Shown: one piece after another, positions 1 to 8,598 of the stretch
How the letters are laid out: each line of letters starts with the position of its first letter
How positions within the stretch are numbered: position 1 is the stretch's first letter
Assembly (NCBI RefSeq): GCF_002899455.1
Contig: NZ_PPFB01000001.1
Span: forward strand, 1,488,001-1,552,000
Direction of reading: 5' to 3'
DNA from: Streptomyces sp. DH-12
GTDB taxonomy: Bacteria; Actinomycetota; Actinomycetes; Streptomycetales; Streptomycetaceae
DNA: 64,000 nt
Made by a program: the position numbers and the translations under genes
The notes under the pieces: model-generated
Database searches by the model: none
What the model was told of the DNA's origin: nothing
Seen by the model: only the letters and a program-made list of their open reading frames with translations

Positions 1-44
1 CGGAGCGCGAGGCACTCGGCAAGGGTCAGGTCCGTGAGTGGCAT
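1..44 (-). CDS. N-terminal fragment of an unidentified protein, cut by the left edge
   Basis: Reading leftward from an ATG at 44 gives MPLTDLTLAECLALR before the window ends. This is too short to name. No clear Shine-Dalgarno sequence precedes it. The reason to take it seriously is the context: the 17-bp operator-like sequence found in front of the ABC importer operon recurs about 60 nt upstream of this start, so the gene is probably co-regulated with the importer and may act on the imported substrate. Confidence 0.45.
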   Translation of the reverse strand, partial: MPLTDLTLAECLAL

Positions 45-104
45 GGAGGGGGTCCCGGTGGGTGAGGCGTGCGCGCGGCGCAGCGCGGTGACGGGAACTG
101 AGAG

Positions 105-121
105 CAGACGTCTGATGTCTG
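105..121 (-). promoter_or_regulatory. Operator-like site, copy 1
   Basis: On the minus strand this reads cagacatcagacgtctg, identical over 17 bp to the sequence at 1072-1088. It contains the 10-bp palindrome cagacgtctg. It lies about 60 nt upstream of the leftward gene at the window edge. FadR-family GntR proteins bind short palindromes and usually regulate divergent neighbours, so the regulator at 270-989 is the natural candidate ligand. Binding is inferred. Confidence 0.7.
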
Positions 122-269
122 CTGTCCTGGGACCCTAAGGACCGGGGCGGGCGACCGTCAAGTACCCCGCCGCACCGGCCCGCTCCTCCCGCGGGCGGCC
201 GGCGGCCCGTCACGACACGGCGGAGGCAGCCCCGCCACCGGGGCTGCCTCCGCCGTGGAAGGACCGGGT

Positions 270-989
270 TCAGCGACGCGCCCGGGCCTCCGCGATGCGC
301 TGCCGGACGGGCTCGTAGTGCTCGCTCAGGGCCGCCGCGAACTCGACGGGGTCGCGGTCCCGCACGGCGTCCACGATCCGCTGGTGGTTGGCGATGGTGG
401 CCGCCTCGTGTTCGTGCGTGAAGACGTCCAGGTGCGGCGCGACGATGACGTAGACGTCCCAGAACGCCGTGGACAACTGCCCGATGAGGGCGTTGCCGAG
501 GGGGGCCAGGAGCAGCGTGTGGAAGGCGCGGTCGGCCTCCACGAAGCCGTGCCCCTCGCCGGCGCCGGCCCGGCGCATGTCGTCGACGAGCCCTTCCAGC
601 CGGTCGATCTGCTCCTCGCTGAGCGCCTCGACGAGCTGTTGCGCCATCCCCCGCTCGAACAGCTCGCGGACCTCGATGAGGTCGCTCATCACCTGGAAGT
701 CGTCGTCCGGGCTGAGCAGACCGCGGAAGGTGAGGCTCTCCACCAGGGCGGACAGGCTCAGTCTGCCCACATAGGTGCCGTGACCGTGCCGCACCTCGAC
801 GATGTCGAGGGCGGTGAGAATCCGGATGGCCTCCCGCACGCTGGAGCGGCTGGCCCCGAGGGCCTCGCACAGCGCGGGCTCGGTCGGCAGCGGGTCGCCA
901 GGGCGCAGTTCGTTGCGCAGGATGTACGACTTGATGCCGTCCACGACCTCCTGTCGCAACGGCTGGCGTACCGCTCTTGGTTCGGACAC
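270..989 (-). CDS. GntR-family transcriptional regulator (FadR/FCD subfamily)
   Basis: Ligand-responsive repressor of about 239 residues. The N-terminal winged helix (roughly residues 5-75) has the GntR signature: ILRNELRPGDPLPTEPALCE, then LGASRSSVREAIRIL. The remainder is an all-helical FCD domain with the expected His/Asp-rich metal/ligand region (FHTLLLAPLGN, HLDVF, HQRIVDAV). I chose GTG at 989 (VSEPRAVRQPLRQEV) because the sequence upstream is not family-like. A TTG at 1067 would add 26 residues and reach into the operator region. The gene is divergent from the peptide-type ABC importer, and a long palindrome sits between them, so it probably represses the importer in the absence of substrate. 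The ligand cannot be told from sequence. Confidence 0.9.
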   Translation of the reverse strand: MSEPRAVRQPLRQEVVDGIKSYILRNELRPGDPLPTEPALCEALGASRSSVREAIRILTALDIVEVRHGHGTYVGRLSLSALVESLTFRGLLSPDDDFQVMSDLIEVRELFERGMAQQLVEALSEEQIDRLEGLVDDMRRAGAGEGHGFVEADRAFHTLLLAPLGNALIGQLSTAFWDVYVIVAPHLDVFTHEHEAATIANHQRIVDAVRDRDPVEFAAALSEHYEPVRQRIAEARARR

Positions 990-1071
990 AGTCCGCTGAA
1001 TCGCCCTTTGTCCCACCGCCACCTCTTGACCCCTCTCCCTTGCCCGACTACGTTCCCACGCTATCAAGCAT

Positions 1072-1091
1072 CAGACATCAGACGTCTGATG
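1072..1091 (+). promoter_or_regulatory. Operator-like palindrome between gntR and the importer operon, copy 2
   Basis: A perfect 16-bp palindrome, catcagacgtctgatg, occupies 1076-1091. An extra half-repeat (catcaga) sits immediately to its left, so the sequence looks like overlapping half-sites. The 17-bp core at 1072-1088 is repeated exactly at 105-121 in the other orientation. Its position between divergent genes suits a GntR/FadR operator. Confidence 0.75.
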
Positions 1092-1183
1092 CATTCACGA
1101 AGCGATACGTTCACGCCAGTCCTTCGTGCAGAACCAGCCATTCCGTATCCTCGCCCGTCATGACTCCCCGCCAGGAGGATTCC

Positions 1184-2779
1184 TTGTCCCCGCGCAGTGC
1201 ATCCGGCGTCGACCGCCGCACCTTCATGAGATACACCAGCGCCCTCGGTGTGGCGACCGCGATCACCGCGGGCCTGTCCGCCTGCGGCGGACCGGGCAGC
1301 ACCGGTGACGACTCCAGCGGTTCGGGAGGCAGCACCGACACCATCGAAGCCGGACTCTCGTACCCGCTCTCCACCGGCTTCGACCCCATGATCACCTCCG
1401 GCGCGACCCCGTTCGCCGCCAACATGCACATCTTCGAGGGCCTGGTGGACCTCGACCCGGCCACGCTCGCCGCCCGGCCGACGCTGGCCACCGAGATGCC
1501 GCAGAAGATCAACGCGACCACCTACCGGGCCACCCTCCGCAAGGGTGCCACCTTCCACGACGGATCGCCGGTGACCGCCGACGACGTGGTGTTCAGCTTC
1601 GAGCGCGTCCTGGACCCGAAGAACGCCTCCCTCATGGCGCAGTTCGTGCCCTTCATCGACCAGGTGACGGCCGTCGACCGGTCGACGGTCGAGTTCAAGC
1701 TGAAGTACGCCTTCGCGCTCTTCCCCTCTCGCATCTCCGTGGTGCGCATCGTGCCGAAGAAGATCGCCGGCGCCGACGCCAAGGCCTTCGACGCCAAGCC
1801 GGTCGGCTCGGGTCCGTACCGCTTCGTGTCGGCGGTCCGCGAGGACAAGATCGTCATGGAGGCGTACGACAAGTACAACGGACCGCACCCCGCCAAGGCC
1901 AAGAAGATGGTCTGGCACCTGATCTCCGACCCGTCGGCCCGGGTCAGCGCGCTCAAGTCCGGGCGCGTGCAGGCGATCGAGGACGTGCCCTACATCGACG
2001 TCGCGGGCATCACGGGCAAGGACAAGGTGGAGTCCGTCCAGTCCTTCGGCCTGCTGTTCCTGATGTTCAACACCAAGGACAAGCGCTTCGCCGACAAGCG
2101 GGTGCGCCAGGCGCTGCACTACGCCCTCGACACCGAGAAGATCATCTCCACCGCCCTGCTGGGCAACGCCGAGGCCGCCACCGGGTACGTGCCGGCCACC
2201 CACCCCGACTACCACAAGGCCGCCACGGTCTACAGCCACGACCCGGCCAAGGCCAGGAAGCTGCTCGCCGAGGCGGGCGTGCGCAAGCTCTCCTTCACCC
2301 TGCTGCTCACCGACAACGGCTGGATCAAGGACATCGCGCCGCTGATCAAGGAGAGCTGGGACGCGATCGGCGTCGACGTCAAGCTCGACATCCAGCAGTC
2401 GCCCGCGCAGTACGCCAAGATCGACCAGGGCGGCTTCGACGCCCTGGCCGCCCCCGGCGACCCGTCCGTCTTCGGCAACGACGCGGACCTGCTGCTGCGC
2501 TGGTTCTACTACGGCTTCTGGCCGGAGAAGCGTTACGGCTGGGCGGGCTCCCCCGCCTACAAGAAGGTCAGGTCGCTGCTGGACAAGGCCGCTTCGGAAC
2601 CCGACGAGGCCAAGCGCAAGGCCCTGTGGGGACAGGTCACCGACACGGTCGCCGACGAGGCCGCCCTGTACCCGATCCTGCACCGCAAGCTGCCCACCGC
2701 GTGGCGTGAGGGCGCGCTCACCGGGTTCAAGCCGCTGCCCACCACCGGGCTGTCCTTCATCGACGTCGGCCGCGCCTGA
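1184..2779 (+). CDS. ABC transporter substrate-binding lipoprotein (SBP_bac_5, peptide/nickel type)
   Basis: Extracytoplasmic receptor of about 531 residues for the importer encoded downstream. The N-terminus has a twin-arginine-like stretch (DRRTFMRY), a hydrophobic segment and a lipobox ending LSAC, so the mature protein should be anchored at that Cys. The body carries SBP_bac_5 features: an FDPM region, then TYRATLRKGATFHDGSPVTADDV-type residues and FSFERVLDP. I chose TTG at 1184 because AGGAGG at 1173-1178 lies 5 nt upstream; ATG at 1160 in the same frame is an alternative. It is the first gene of a five-component operon. The family takes oligopeptides, nickel chelates and opines, so the true substrate is open. 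Confidence 0.92.
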   Translation: MSPRSASGVDRRTFMRYTSALGVATAITAGLSACGGPGSTGDDSSGSGGSTDTIEAGLSYPLSTGFDPMITSGATPFAANMHIFEGLVDLDPATLAARPTLATEMPQKINATTYRATLRKGATFHDGSPVTADDVVFSFERVLDPKNASLMAQFVPFIDQVTAVDRSTVEFKLKYAFALFPSRISVVRIVPKKIAGADAKAFDAKPVGSGPYRFVSAVREDKIVMEAYDKYNGPHPAKAKKMVWHLISDPSARVSALKSGRVQAIEDVPYIDVAGITGKDKVESVQSFGLLFLMFNTKDKRFADKRVRQALHYALDTEKIISTALLGNAEAATGYVPATHPDYHKAATVYSHDPAKARKLLAEAGVRKLSFTLLLTDNGWIKDIAPLIKESWDAIGVDVKLDIQQSPAQYAKIDQGGFDALAAPGDPSVFGNDADLLLRWFYYGFWPEKRYGWAGSPAYKKVRSLLDKAASEPDEAKRKALWGQVTDTVADEAALYPILHRKLPTAWREGALTGFKPLPTTGLSFIDVGRA

Positions 2780-2854
2780 CCCGCACGCCCAGGCCGACGG
2801 GCCGCCGCTCCTGGACGGGTGGCGGCCCCCGCCCCAATCGCTAGGAAACCCACG

Positions 2855-3805
2855 ATGGTTGCTTTTCTCCGGCTCGCGCTGCGCCGCGTCGCGATGATGC
2901 CGGTGATGATCCTCGGCATCGCCCTGCTGGTCTTCGTCGTCCTGCAGTTCTCGCCGGCCGACCCCGCGTACAACGCCCTCGGCGACAGCGCGAGTCCCGA
3001 GGCGCGTGCCGCGTTCGCCGAGGCGAACGGCCTCAACGACCCGCTGCCCGTCCGGTACGTCGCCTTCCTCGGTGATCTGATCCAGGGGGACCTCGGCGTC
3101 ACCATGGCCCCCAGCCAGCCCGTCACCGACCGGATCGCCACCGCGTTTCCGCTCACCCTCCAGCTGACGCTTCTCGGCCTCACGCTGGCCATCGTGCTGG
3201 CCCTGGTCTTCGGCGTCCTCAGCGCCGTCCACCGTGACCGCTGGCCCGACCAGGTCTTCCGGGTGCTGTCGATGGTCGGCATCGCGCTGCCCTCGTTCTG
3301 GCTCGGTGTCCTGCTCATCCAGCAGTTCGCGCTGAACATGCCGGTCTTCCCGACCGGCGGCTACGTCAACCCGGCCGACTCCTTCTCCGGCTGGCTGGAG
3401 AGCCTCGCGCTGCCCGCCCTGGCCCTCGCCCTGCCGGTCGCCTCCTCGCTGGCCCGGCTGATCCGCACCTCGATGGTCGCCGAACTCGACCGGGACTACG
3501 TGCGCACCGCCCGCGGCAGCGGCCTGCCGCCGTTCATGATCATCCGGTCGGTGCTGCGCAACTCGCTGATCACCCCGCTGACCGTGCTGGGCGTCAAGGT
3601 GGGCTACATGCTCAGCGGCGCCGTCGTCATCGAGGCGATCTTCGACCTGCCCGGCATGGGCAAGCTGATCCTCGAAGGCGTCAACGGAGGCGACGTCGGT
3701 CTGGTCCAGGGCACCGTCCTCACGATCGCCATCGCCTTCCTCGTGGTCAACGTCATCGTCGACCTGCTCTACCTGCTCGTCAACCCGCGTATCAGGACGG
3801 TGTGA
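2855..3805 (+). CDS. ABC transporter permease, DppB/OppB type
   Basis: First integral-membrane subunit (316 residues) of the peptide-type importer. A transmembrane helix lies near the N-terminus (MMPVMILGIALLVFVVLQF), followed by a periplasmic loop, then the binding-protein-dependent permease core of five helices. The EAA coupling loop, which contacts the ATPase, is recognisable around YVRTARGSGLPP. ATG at 2855 has AGGAA just upstream. It follows the binding protein after a 75-nt gap and its stop codon overlaps the start of the next permease, so the subunits are translationally coupled. Confidence 0.93.
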   Translation: MVAFLRLALRRVAMMPVMILGIALLVFVVLQFSPADPAYNALGDSASPEARAAFAEANGLNDPLPVRYVAFLGDLIQGDLGVTMAPSQPVTDRIATAFPLTLQLTLLGLTLAIVLALVFGVLSAVHRDRWPDQVFRVLSMVGIALPSFWLGVLLIQQFALNMPVFPTGGYVNPADSFSGWLESLALPALALALPVASSLARLIRTSMVAELDRDYVRTARGSGLPPFMIIRSVLRNSLITPLTVLGVKVGYMLSGAVVIEAIFDLPGMGKLILEGVNGGDVGLVQGTVLTIAIAFLVVNVIVDLLYLLVNPRIRTV

Positions 3806-5778
3806 TGTTCGCCCCACGCTCTCTCGCCGAGCGGCTCCGGCCCGGTACCCGCCTGCGTCGCCTGCCCCTCCCCTCGCGCATCGCGTTCGGCGTCCTGCTG
3901 GTGGTCGTCCTGGGCGCGGTCTTCGCACCCCTGCTCACCCAGGACCCGCTCGCCACCGGCACCCCGGCCCAGCCGCCGAGCGCCGACCACTGGTTCGGCA
4001 CCGACCGGGCCGGCCGCGACGTGTTCGCCCGCGTGGTGCACGGCGCCCGCTACTCCCTCGTCATCGGCTTCGGCGCGACCCTCCTCGCGCTGGCCATCGG
4101 CTCGGCCCTGGGCGCCCTGGCGGCCACCTCGCGCAAGTTCGCCGACGAGTCGGTGATGCGCACGCTGGACGTCGTCATGTCCTTCCCGCCGATCGCCCTG
4201 GCCGCCGTGCTGGTCGCCGTGTTCGGCCCCAGTCTCCCGGTCATCATCTTCACCATCGCCTTCGTCTACTCCCCCTCACTGGCGCGCGTCGTCCGGGCCA
4301 ACGTGCTGGAGCAGTACGGCGAGGACTACGTCGCCGCGGAGCAGGTCATCGGCGCCCGCCGCCACTACATCGTGGCCCGGCACGTCGCCGTCAACTGCGC
4401 GGCGCCGGTCCTGGTCTTCGCGACCGTCATGGTGGCCGACTCGATCATCTTCGAGGCCAGCCTGTCCTTCATCGGCGCCGGCGTGCAGGACCCCGACCCC
4501 AGCTGGGGCAGCGTGCTGGCCTACGGCCGGCAGATCCTGCTGTCCGGCGGCTGGTGGGCCACCCTCTTCCCGGGCCTGTGCCTGCTGGTCACGGTGCTCG
4601 CGCTGAACGTCCTGTCGGAAGGCATGACGGACGCCGCCGCCTCCCCGGACAAGGCCCGCGCCGACGGCGGCGACACCGTCGAGAAGATCGCCGCCGCCGA
4701 GCCCGCCACGGACCGTGCCGCCGCCGACGCCGCGCTCACCGAGCTCGCCCGCCGCATCGAGGCCACCGGACCGGCCGTCCGGCCGCTGCCCGACGACGCC
4801 CCCGACCTGCTCGTCGTGCGCGACCTGTCGATCCGCTTCCCCGACCGTTACGGCGACACCCGCGTCGTCGACGGCATATCCTTCACCGTCCGCGAGGGCG
4901 AGACCCTGGGACTGGTCGGCGAGTCGGGCTGCGGCAAGTCGATCACCAGCCTGGCGATCATGGGTCTGCTGGCCCGCAACGCCGAGGCGTCGGGCGAGAT
5001 CCTCTACCGGGGCCGCGACCTGCTGAAGCTGTCGCCGAAGGAACGCCGGGCGCTGATGGGCCCGGAGATCGCGATGGTCTACCAGGACGCCATGTCGTCG
5101 CTGAACCCGTCGGTGCTGATCGGCACCCAGCTGAAGCGGCTCACCTCCCGGGGCGGCACCCGCACCCCGGCGGAGCTGCTCGAACTGGTCGGCCTCTCCC
5201 CCGAGCGCACCCTGCGCAGCTACCCGCACGAGCTCTCCGGCGGCCAGCGCCAGCGCGTGCTCATCGCCATGGCGCTCTCCCGCAGCCCGCGGCTGCTGAT
5301 CGCCGACGAGCCGACCACCGCGCTCGACGTGACCGTGCAGGCCCAGGTCGTCGAGCTGCTGGTGAAGCTGCGCGACGAACTCGGTTTCGCGATGGTCCTG
5401 GTCTCCCACGACCTCGCCCTGGTCGGCGATCTCGCCCACCGGGTCGCGGTGATGTACGCGGGCCAGGTCGCGGAGGCCGGCGACACCCGCTCCCTGCTGA
5501 CCGACCCGGCGCACCACTACAGCCGGGGTCTGCTGGGTTCCGTCGTCTCGCTGGAGGCGGGCGCGGAGCGGCTGCACCAGATCCGCGGTGTCGTGCCCGC
5601 GCCCAAGTCCTTCGGGTCCGGCTGCCGCTTCGCCTCGCGCTGCACCGCCGCCACCGAGCTGTGCGCCACCACGCCGCCGCCCGCCACCGACCGCGACGGT
5701 GCGCCCGACCACCTGTTCGCCTGCCACCACCCGGCGCCCGTGCGCCCGTCGGCCAAACCGCTGGAGGGCGCCCGATGA
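3805..5778 (+). CDS. Fused ABC importer subunit: DppC-type permease + DppD-type ATPase
   Basis: A 657-residue protein combining two subunits that are usually separate. Residues 1 to about 275 form the second permease, with the N-terminal OppC-type segment, WFGTDRAGRDVFARV and the coupling loop GEDYVAAEQVIGARRHYI. After a linker rich in Ala and Asp (about 275-330) comes a complete oligopeptide ABC ATPase with Walker A GESGCGKS, signature LSGGQRQR, Walker B LLIADEPTTALD, H-loop VLVSHD and the C-terminal oligopeptide-transporter Cys cluster (CRFASRC, C, C). The reading frame is open throughout, so the fusion looks genuine. It overlaps both neighbours by a few bases. Confidence 0.92.
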   Translation: MFAPRSLAERLRPGTRLRRLPLPSRIAFGVLLVVVLGAVFAPLLTQDPLATGTPAQPPSADHWFGTDRAGRDVFARVVHGARYSLVIGFGATLLALAIGSALGALAATSRKFADESVMRTLDVVMSFPPIALAAVLVAVFGPSLPVIIFTIAFVYSPSLARVVRANVLEQYGEDYVAAEQVIGARRHYIVARHVAVNCAAPVLVFATVMVADSIIFEASLSFIGAGVQDPDPSWGSVLAYGRQILLSGGWWATLFPGLCLLVTVLALNVLSEGMTDAAASPDKARADGGDTVEKIAAAEPATDRAAADAALTELARRIEATGPAVRPLPDDAPDLLVVRDLSIRFPDRYGDTRVVDGISFTVREGETLGLVGESGCGKSITSLAIMGLLARNAEASGEILYRGRDLLKLSPKERRALMGPEIAMVYQDAMSSLNPSVLIGTQLKRLTSRGGTRTPAELLELVGLSPERTLRSYPHELSGGQRQRVLIAMALSRSPRLLIADEPTTALDVTVQAQVVELLVKLRDELGFAMVLVSHDLALVGDLAHRVAVMYAGQVAEAGDTRSLLTDPAHHYSRGLLGSVVSLEAGAERLHQIRGVVPAPKSFGSGCRFASRCTAATELCATTPPPATDRDGAPDHLFACHHPAPVRPSAKPLEGAR

Positions 5779-6800
5779 CCGCCACCGAGAACACCACGAC
5801 GGACCCGCTCGTCCGGCTCGACGGCATCCACGTCCGGCACAGGGCGCGCAGCGGCGGCATCCTGCGCCGGGACGCCGTGCACGCCCTGACCGACGCCTCC
5901 CTGGAGGTGCGGCGCGGCGAGATCCTCGGGCTGGTCGGCGAGTCCGGCTGCGGCAAGTCCACCCTGGCCCGGGTGGTCACCGGGCTCCAGCGGCCGACCG
6001 AGGGCCGGGTGTACTTCAAGGGCCAGGACCTGTGGGAGATGCCGGCCCCGGAACGCCGCAGCCACTTCGGAGCCAGTGTCGGAGTGGTCTTCCAGGACCC
6101 GTCCACCGCGCTCAACCCGCGCCTGCCGGTCCGCCGCATCCTGCGCGACCCGCTGGACGTCCACGCCCGCGGCACCCGTGCCGAGCGCGAGGCGCGCGTC
6201 GAGGAGCTGCTGGACCTGGTGGGCCTGCCCGGGCACACCCTGGGCGCGCTGCCCGGCCAGCTGTCGGGCGGGCAGCGCCAGCGGGTGGCGATCGCCCGCG
6301 CGCTGGCGCTGGAGCCGGAGCTGATCGTCGCCGACGAGCCGACCAGCGCCCTGGACGTGTCGGTGCGCGCGCAGATCCTCAACCTCCTGGTGGACCTGCG
6401 TGACCGGCTCGGCCTGGCGATGGTCTTCATCTCCCACGACGTGCAGACCGTGCGCTACCTGTCCGACCGGATCGCGGTGCTGTACCTCGGCCGCGTGGTG
6501 GAGGAGGGCCGCTCGGCGCAGGTCACCGGCGACTCCCGGCACCCGTACACCGAGGCCCTGCTCTCGGCCACGCCCAGCCTGCTGGAGCGCCCCGAGCGGA
6601 TCGTGCTGCACGGCCCGGTGCCCTCGGCGACGAACCCGCCGTCCGGCTGCCCCTTCCGCACCCGCTGCTGGAAGGCGGACGACGCCTGCGCCACCGTGTT
6701 CCCGCCCGCCTCCGACGGCCCGGACGGCCACCGCTGGCACTGCGTGCACCCGCAGCCGGCCGCCGGGGGCGCCGCGGTCCCGGCCGCCGGCGCCGTCTGA
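5775..6800 (+). CDS. ABC importer ATPase, DppF/OppF type
   Basis: Second ATP-binding subunit (341 residues). It has Walker A GESGCGKST, Q-loop VFQDPSTALNPR, signature LSGGQRQR, Walker B LIVADEPTSALD and H-loop FISHD, then the oligopeptide ATPase C-terminal extension with Cys residues (CPFRTRC). It starts with ATG overlapping the stop of the fused permease/ATPase (ATGA). It pairs with the ATPase half of that fusion to make the heterodimeric motor. A strong hairpin just downstream ends the operon. Confidence 0.94.
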   Translation: MTATENTTTDPLVRLDGIHVRHRARSGGILRRDAVHALTDASLEVRRGEILGLVGESGCGKSTLARVVTGLQRPTEGRVYFKGQDLWEMPAPERRSHFGASVGVVFQDPSTALNPRLPVRRILRDPLDVHARGTRAEREARVEELLDLVGLPGHTLGALPGQLSGGQRQRVAIARALALEPELIVADEPTSALDVSVRAQILNLLVDLRDRLGLAMVFISHDVQTVRYLSDRIAVLYLGRVVEEGRSAQVTGDSRHPYTEALLSATPSLLERPERIVLHGPVPSATNPPSGCPFRTRCWKADDACATVFPPASDGPDGHRWHCVHPQPAAGGAAVPAAGAV

Positions 6801-6807
6801 CGCCCGC

Positions 6808-6843
6808 GCCGGCGGGGGACGCTTCCGTGCGTCCCCCGCCGGC
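6808..6843 (+). terminator. Hairpin terminator of the importer operon
   Basis: A perfect 15-bp GC-only stem (arms 6808-6822 and 6829-6843, loop ttccgt) begins 8 nt after the last ATPase stop codon. There is no U-tract, as is usual in Streptomyces. Confidence 0.85.
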
Positions 6844-7100
6844 GTCACGCCACGCCACACCCCCGTGCCGGCACACCGGGTGGAGGGCACCGGACCGGCC
6901 ACGCGCGTGGCCGGGGGCGAAGGCAGCGCGTCTCTGCTCGGCGCGGCGGGACCGGGGCATCCGCTCGACGCGGCGCCGAGCGGTGCACAACTGCCGGCGG
7001 CCGGCCGTGAGCGCGAGGGCGGCCGGTACGGAACGTGCTGTCAACCCGTCGGCCTGCGGCTGAGCCGTGGCCGGCCTACGGCCGACCTATAGTCGGTCTC

Positions 7101-7712
7101 ATGAGTCGTTGGCAGGAACTGACCGGTGGGACCTCAGGGAGCGCGTATGCCGCCCGCTTCGAGGCGCTGGCCCGCAGCGGGAAGGACGTGCACGGCGAGG
7201 CGTCCTTCTGCGCCGCCCTGGCACCCGCCGGGGCCCGGGTGCTGGACGCGGGCTGCGGCACCGGGCGGGTCATGATCCGGCTGGCCGAGCTCGGGTACGA
7301 CTGCGTGGGGATCGACCTGGACGCCTCGATGCTGGACGTGGCACGAGCCGAGGCGCCGCACCTGCCCTTCTTCCAGGTCGATCTCGCCGAGTTCGATCCT
7401 GCCGCGCTCGGCATCGCCGCGGGCTTCGACGTCGTGGTCGCCGCCGGTAACGTCCTCCCGCTCCTCACCCCCGGGACGGAAGCCACCGTCGTCGCCCGGC
7501 TGGCCGCGGCCATGCGTCCGGGCGGCCTGCTGGCCGCGGGCTTCGGCCTGGACGCCGCCCACCTGCCCGTGCCGCCCACGATCACGCTGCCGGAGTACGA
7601 CGCCTGCTGCGCCGCGGCCGGCCTCACGCTCGTCGACCGCTTCGCCACGTGGGACGCCGATCCCTACGAAGGCGGCGGCTACGCCGTCAGCGTCCACCGC
7701 AGATCCCCTTGA
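7101..7712 (+). CDS. Class I SAM-dependent methyltransferase
   Basis: A 203-residue methyltransferase of the 7-beta-strand fold. Motif I, VLDAGCGTGR, at about residues 49-58 binds SAM. Motif II ends in GIDLDASML, whose acidic residue would bind the ribose hydroxyls. FDVVVAAGNVLPLL is the motif-IV region. The substrate is unknown; small-molecule methylation is more likely than RNA or DNA, as there is no nucleic-acid-binding domain. ATG at 7101 lies just after an inverted-repeat-rich promoter region. The gene is monocistronic and probably unrelated to its neighbours. Confidence 0.85.
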   Translation: MSRWQELTGGTSGSAYAARFEALARSGKDVHGEASFCAALAPAGARVLDAGCGTGRVMIRLAELGYDCVGIDLDASMLDVARAEAPHLPFFQVDLAEFDPAALGIAAGFDVVVAAGNVLPLLTPGTEATVVARLAAAMRPGGLLAAGFGLDAAHLPVPPTITLPEYDACCAAAGLTLVDRFATWDADPYEGGGYAVSVHRRSP

Positions 7713-8151
7713 CCCGGGAGGCCGGCCCCCGGTGGTGACCGGGTGGTGCGGCCGCACCGCCCTGCGCGGGATCGTGCACGTGCTGCGCGGGGAACAGGCC
7801 GGGCCGGTGTGCCGGCCGAAAGCACCGGCTGCCGGCACGGTGACGGACCGTACGCCGGGCCCTCGTCACCGGCGCCACCGCGCCCGGCGACGGGATCGAG
7901 GCGATCGCCGAGGGCGGCACGGTCCTGGAGGCCGTCGCCTGACGCCCCGCGGTCGGGGGTGGCCCCGACCACGGTCTTCCGCGGGCCGCCCACGGGGCCG
8001 ACGGTCCGCCGCCGCCTTCCACGAGAGCTGTTCCCGGGCGATTCCCCGGCGCCCCCGGTGGGCCGGTAACGGAAGCGGAACGTCGCGGGAGCGCACGGCG
8101 GGACCTTCTTCCTGTCAGCACCTCCCCTCGCGGCGACAGAAGGCAGGCATC
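7713..8151 (+). other. Intergenic stretch with a possible gene remnant
   Basis: No complete gene is seen. About 7856-7942 on the plus strand reads LVTGATAPGDGIEAIAEG and continues to TVLEAVA and a stop. This looks protein-like but has no start codon, and a stop lies about 20 nt before it. It may be the tail of a decayed gene. The rest presumably holds the promoter of the repeat protein. Confidence 0.3.
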
Positions 8152-8532
8152 ATGAGCAGCAAGGTCATCGGGACGACGGCGGGCCTCCTCACCTCCGTGG
8201 CGCTCACCCTGGCGATCGGCGCCGGCGCCGTCACCGCGGCGGGCCTCTCCGTTCCCGGCTCCGACGAGGGCCCGAACCTCGTCCCGGCCCTCCTGCTCAC
8301 CCACGGCGAGGGCCTCCACGCCGTCGCCACCGACGCGACCGGCGACGAGGGACCCAACGTCGGCACCACCGGCGACGAAGGCCCCAACCTCGGCACCCTC
8401 GGCGACGAAGGCCCCAACCTCGGCACCACCGGCGACGAAGGCCCCAACCTCGGCACCCTCGGCGACGAAGGCCCCAACGTCAGCACCCTCGGCACGACCG
8501 GCGACGAGGGACCCAACCTCGTCGTCGTCTGA
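8152..8532 (+). CDS. Small secreted protein built of GDEGPN repeats
   Basis: A 126-residue protein I do not recognise. Residues 1 to about 30 are a signal peptide (MSSKVIGTT, a hydrophobic segment, then an Ala-rich cleavage region). The mature part contains seven DEGPN motifs. From about residue 64 they fall into a 10-residue period, GDEGPNLGT followed alternately by T or L. The DNA repeats with the same 30/60-bp period (8371-8490), so the array grew by tandem duplication. The mature chain is acidic, Gly-rich and has no Cys. It ends 67 nt from the convergent SARP gene. It could be a structural or surface peptide or a modified-peptide precursor; nothing adjacent encodes a maturation enzyme. 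Confidence 0.75.
   Translation: MSSKVIGTTAGLLTSVALTLAIGAGAVTAAGLSVPGSDEGPNLVPALLLTHGEGLHAVATDATGDEGPNVGTTGDEGPNLGTLGDEGPNLGTTGDEGPNLGTLGDEGPNVSTLGTTGDEGPNLVVV
8371..8490 (+). repeat. 30-bp coding tandem repeat
   Basis: Four 30-bp units encode GDEGPN-(L/V)-(G/S)-T-(T/L). Alternate units are nearly identical, giving a 60-bp higher-order period. Flanking, more diverged DEGPN units extend the protein repeat on both sides. Confidence 0.85.
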
Positions 8533-8598
8533 CCTCTGACCGGGCGCCCCTTCCCGCTCCGCGCGTGCCGCGTCACGCCCCCGGTGGAGCGGCAGGCG

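Noticed and set aside
1064..3928. A 954-codon open frame on the minus strand opposite the importer genes
   Set aside because: Its translation is low-complexity Gly/Arg/Asp/Val-rich with no domain, typical of the antisense frame of high-GC coding DNA. The sense strand carries clear SBP and permease genes.
6900..7100. tRNA or small RNA in the spacer before the methyltransferase
   Set aside because: Only short inverted repeats near 7070-7100. No cloverleaf or T-loop sequence was found, and no tRNA or rRNA gene was recognised anywhere in the window.
8371..8490. CRISPR array
   Set aside because: The 30-bp units are contiguous without spacers and are in frame within a protein with a signal peptide.
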